NCBI GenBank assembly: GCA_039794405.1
Contig: JBDIVL010000054.1
Location: forward strand, 1-26,072
Length of the DNA stretch: 26,072 bases
Reading direction: 5' to 3'
Source of the DNA: JBDIVL01 sp039794405
GTDB lineage: Bacteria > Planctomycetota > Brocadiia > Brocadiales > Brocadiaceae
The translations under genes and the position numbers were made by a program. Positions 24,293 through 26,072 of the stretch are shown here, one piece after another (the stretch's first letter is position 1; every line of letters starts with the position of its first letter). Below the pieces are notes generated by a model. The model was not told the DNA's origin and did no database searches. It saw only the letters and a program-made list of their open reading frames with translations.

Positions 24293-24344
24293 GAAAGAAA
24301 AGGAAATAATATCCTATCAATGGGAATATATTTCCTCTTCTTTC
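24293..24344. repeat. 16-bp inverted repeat with 20-nt spacer
   Basis: GAAAGAAAAGGAAATA (24293-24308) and TATTTCCTCTTCTTTC (24329-24344) are complementary at 15 of 16 positions. It could form a long purine/pyrimidine hairpin. It has no T-run and no second copy in the window, and its role is unknown. Confidence 0.5.
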
Positions 24345-24722
24345 ACAAATTAGTTATTTGATAGTGTAGATATAAGAGGTTGAGGAAAAAACTTTATCTC
24401 GACCTTAACTTCACCCGTAACCTTAAAACGAGCTTTTGTAGTTACTATAAACAACATCTCAATACTTCAGTTAATCGGTTAAAAGGTCTTCTGCCATGGA
24501 CAAAAATATTGGTACTGCTCAACTGTTCCATAAATGTGTTTATACTATACATCCCAAGTATTTCTAAGGTTTTCTTATTACTTTATCTTTACTCCAGGCA
24601 GTATCTTCTTTATAATTTTTATTAGTTTTTCTTGTCAAATTTTTAGCAATGCCGGATGTTTTATAAACTATTCTTATACAAAACAAAACAGATATAAGTA
24701 TATTAACAAGCTACTCAGGCAA

Positions 24723-26039
24723 ATGAAACAATCACTAGGAAAATATAGCAAGCATATTCCTACTGAGTTTGCTCAAAATGTTAAAAAGTTTGTTCAAGAA
24801 CTATCTATATACCAAAACGAACTGGCTGAATATAAACAAGATGTTATTGTTTGGAGGAATGTCACCTCAGATGAACAAGTAGAAGAAAAAATAAAGAGTA
24901 TCGCTAAATTCCCAGAAGAAAATCCATATCCTGTATTACGTATTTCACAAAACGGTACTATTCTTTATGCCAATCCATCAACTGTATCCCTTTTACAAGA
25001 TTGGAATTGCACGATTGGTCAATCTGCACCCGGTTTCTTATGTCAAATAATTGCTGATACCTTTCATATGAAAGCGATAAAAAAAGATATTGAAATTAAT
25101 CATAGAGACCGAATATTCTCTTTTACCATTGTACCAGTAGCAGATACTTCATATGTTAACTTGTATGGTGTTGATATTACCGAACGTAAACAACTGGAGA
25201 AAGAATTATGGGATATCAATGAATCTTTAGAAAGGCATGTATCGGAGCGTACAGAGGAATTACTGAGGGTTAACGAAACACTGCAGAAAAGCGAATCTAG
25301 CCTTGCTAACGCACAACGAATTGCACATATAGGAAATTGGGAATGGAATATTGTAAAGAATGAGTTGCGTTGGTCTGATGAAATTTATCGTATTTTTGGT
25401 TTAATGCCACAAGAATTTGGCGCTACATATGAGGCATTCTTGAACTCTGTTCATCCTGAAGACAGAGAATTTGTAAAAGAATCTGTAAATAATGCCTTAT
25501 ACAAAAAAATGCCATATAGCATTGATCACCGTATCATTTTACCAAATAATACAGAACGTATTGTTCATGAAGAGGCAGAGGTTATTTTTGATAATAATGG
25601 CAAGGCAATTCAGATGAATGGTACAGTTCAGGATATTACTGAACGCAAGCTATCGGAAGAAGCACTCTGCATGAGTGAAAAAAAATATCGATTACTCCTT
25701 GAAAATCTTCCCCAACTCATTTTTTATAAAGATAAAAATTCAGTCTATATATCTTGTAATGAGAATGTAGCCAGATTTTTTCATATCAAACCAGAGGAAA
25801 TTACGGGAAAGACAGATTATGACTTTTTTCCCAGGGAACTTGCAGAAAAATACAGGGCAGATGATAAAAGCGTTATAGAGTCAGAACAAATACTAAATAC
25901 AGAAGAGAAACATTTCAAAGATGGGCAAGAATCCATTGTCCATACAGTCAGTACCACCCGCATAGCGGGTGGCTTGATTAGCCCTATAAGGGCATTGTTA
26001 CAGGTATCCCTTAAGGGATTACTTACAACTCTCACCTGA
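24723..26039 (+). CDS. multi-PAS sensor protein, cut short by a repeat (probably a truncated histidine kinase)
   Basis: From the ATG at 24723 (weak ribosome binding site) the product has 438 residues. An N-terminal polar helix region leads to PAS 1 (about 63-157, ending DITERKQ), a coiled coil (about 158-190), PAS 2 of the PAS_3 type (about 197-312, with GNWEWN and VQDITERK) and PAS 3 (about 317-410, with LPQLIFYKDKN and GKTDYDFFP). PAS 3 stops before its last strands. From codon about 411 the frame runs through the palindromic repeat beginning at 25954 and ends 28 codons later at a TGA (26037-26039). No HisKA or ATPase domain is present, although such architectures normally end in one. An open frame extends upstream to 24534, but those residues look non-native. 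The rest of the gene may lie beyond the window edge. Confidence 0.75.
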   Translation: MKQSLGKYSKHIPTEFAQNVKKFVQELSIYQNELAEYKQDVIVWRNVTSDEQVEEKIKSIAKFPEENPYPVLRISQNGTILYANPSTVSLLQDWNCTIGQSAPGFLCQIIADTFHMKAIKKDIEINHRDRIFSFTIVPVADTSYVNLYGVDITERKQLEKELWDINESLERHVSERTEELLRVNETLQKSESSLANAQRIAHIGNWEWNIVKNELRWSDEIYRIFGLMPQEFGATYEAFLNSVHPEDREFVKESVNNALYKKMPYSIDHRIILPNNTERIVHEEAEVIFDNNGKAIQMNGTVQDITERKLSEEALCMSEKKYRLLLENLPQLIFYKDKNSVYISCNENVARFFHIKPEEITGKTDYDFFPRELAEKYRADDKSVIESEQILNTEEKHFKDGQESIVHTVSTTRIAGGLISPIRALLQVSLKGLLTTLT

Positions 26040-26072
26040 TGAGGAATGCTTTAAGTTGCTTCGTTAATAATG
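25954..26072. repeat. palindromic repeat element inside the sensor gene
   Basis: Three palindromes in a row: CCACCCGC, ATA, GCGGGTGG (25954-25972); GCCCT, ATA, AGGGC (25981-25993); and ATCCCTTAAGGGAT (26006-26019). The first matches the palindrome at 93-109. The right boundary is not seen because the window ends. Regularly spaced palindromes that break a conserved domain suggest an inserted REP- or MITE-like unit. Confidence 0.6.

Larger units (their letters stand above)
23863..24722. other. 860-nt non-coding, repeat-rich region
   Basis: Contains the second full copy of the 120-nt repeat (23945-24064), followed at once by a hairpin (24075-24097) and by GGCGTA...TACGCC arms near 24114-24151. 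A long-armed inverted repeat lies at 24293-24344. The stretch 24345-24722 holds nothing I can name; the sensor-gene frame is open there from 24534, but its codons do not look like the family. Confidence 0.6.

Noticed and set aside
24534..24722. Longer N-terminus of the sensor protein with apparent membrane segments.
   Set aside because: The composition is typical of translated AT-rich non-coding DNA and no ribosome binding site is seen; however, the ATG at 24723 is also weakly supported.
1..26072. Looked for CRISPR arrays, toxin-antitoxin pairs, integrases, restriction or other defence genes and biosynthetic clusters.
   Set aside because: No regularly spaced repeats and no gene of those classes could be supported.

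Overview
The window is AT-rich, gene-dense bacterial chromosome. It contains no rRNA, plasmid or phage genes. Small cues suggest an anammox-type planctomycete (Brocadiales): AT richness, a PmtA-like lipid methyltransferase, multi-PAS sensor genes and many short dispersed palindromic repeats. This assignment is an inference, because no marker gene is present.

Layout. Positions 1-341 are non-coding and hold a palindromic repeat and a possible ftsH promoter. ftsH (342-2156) converges on a secreted carboxypeptidase-regulatory-like protein (2168-2893, minus). A strong sigma70-type promoter at 3053-3081 drives an unrecognised exported protein, which ends in a clear Rho-independent terminator. UDP-glucose dehydrogenase follows (4029-5333). 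A minus-strand cluster then reads smpB, a receiver-like protein that lacks its phospho-acceptor Asp, a PBP4-type D,D-carboxypeptidase, and a PmtA-like methyltransferase. Upstream of smpB lie two minus-strand tRNA-Ser genes (GCU, UGA) and a DUF151 bifunctional nuclease gene whose stop codon is 3 nt from the UGA tRNA.

A second consensus promoter (9688-9716) starts a tight plus-strand run: uppP, CPBP membrane protease, ubiX, MazG-like pyrophosphohydrolase, sppA, gltX. After a 204-nt gap holding a dispersed repeat come cysS and an overlapping HD-domain phosphohydrolase gene. A nitroreductase and a Nudix hydrolase follow. A minus-strand NSS/SNF transporter gene overlaps by ATGA a 31-codon membrane protein resembling NSS small subunits. 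The last third is sparser: HU (TTG start), a tiny exported Cys-rich protein, an unrecognised 344-aa protein, and a multi-PAS sensor gene whose frame runs into a palindromic repeat and stops.

Most genes are housekeeping, with envelope building and quality control as a theme (ftsH, ugd, dacB, uppP, sppA, CPBP). The unusual material is the pseudo-receiver, the Cys-rich peptide, the orphan 344-aa protein, and at least three families of short repeats with inverted ends between 14.9 and 26 kb plus one near the left edge. I do not see a convincing new multi-gene system such as a defence island, BGC or CRISPR.
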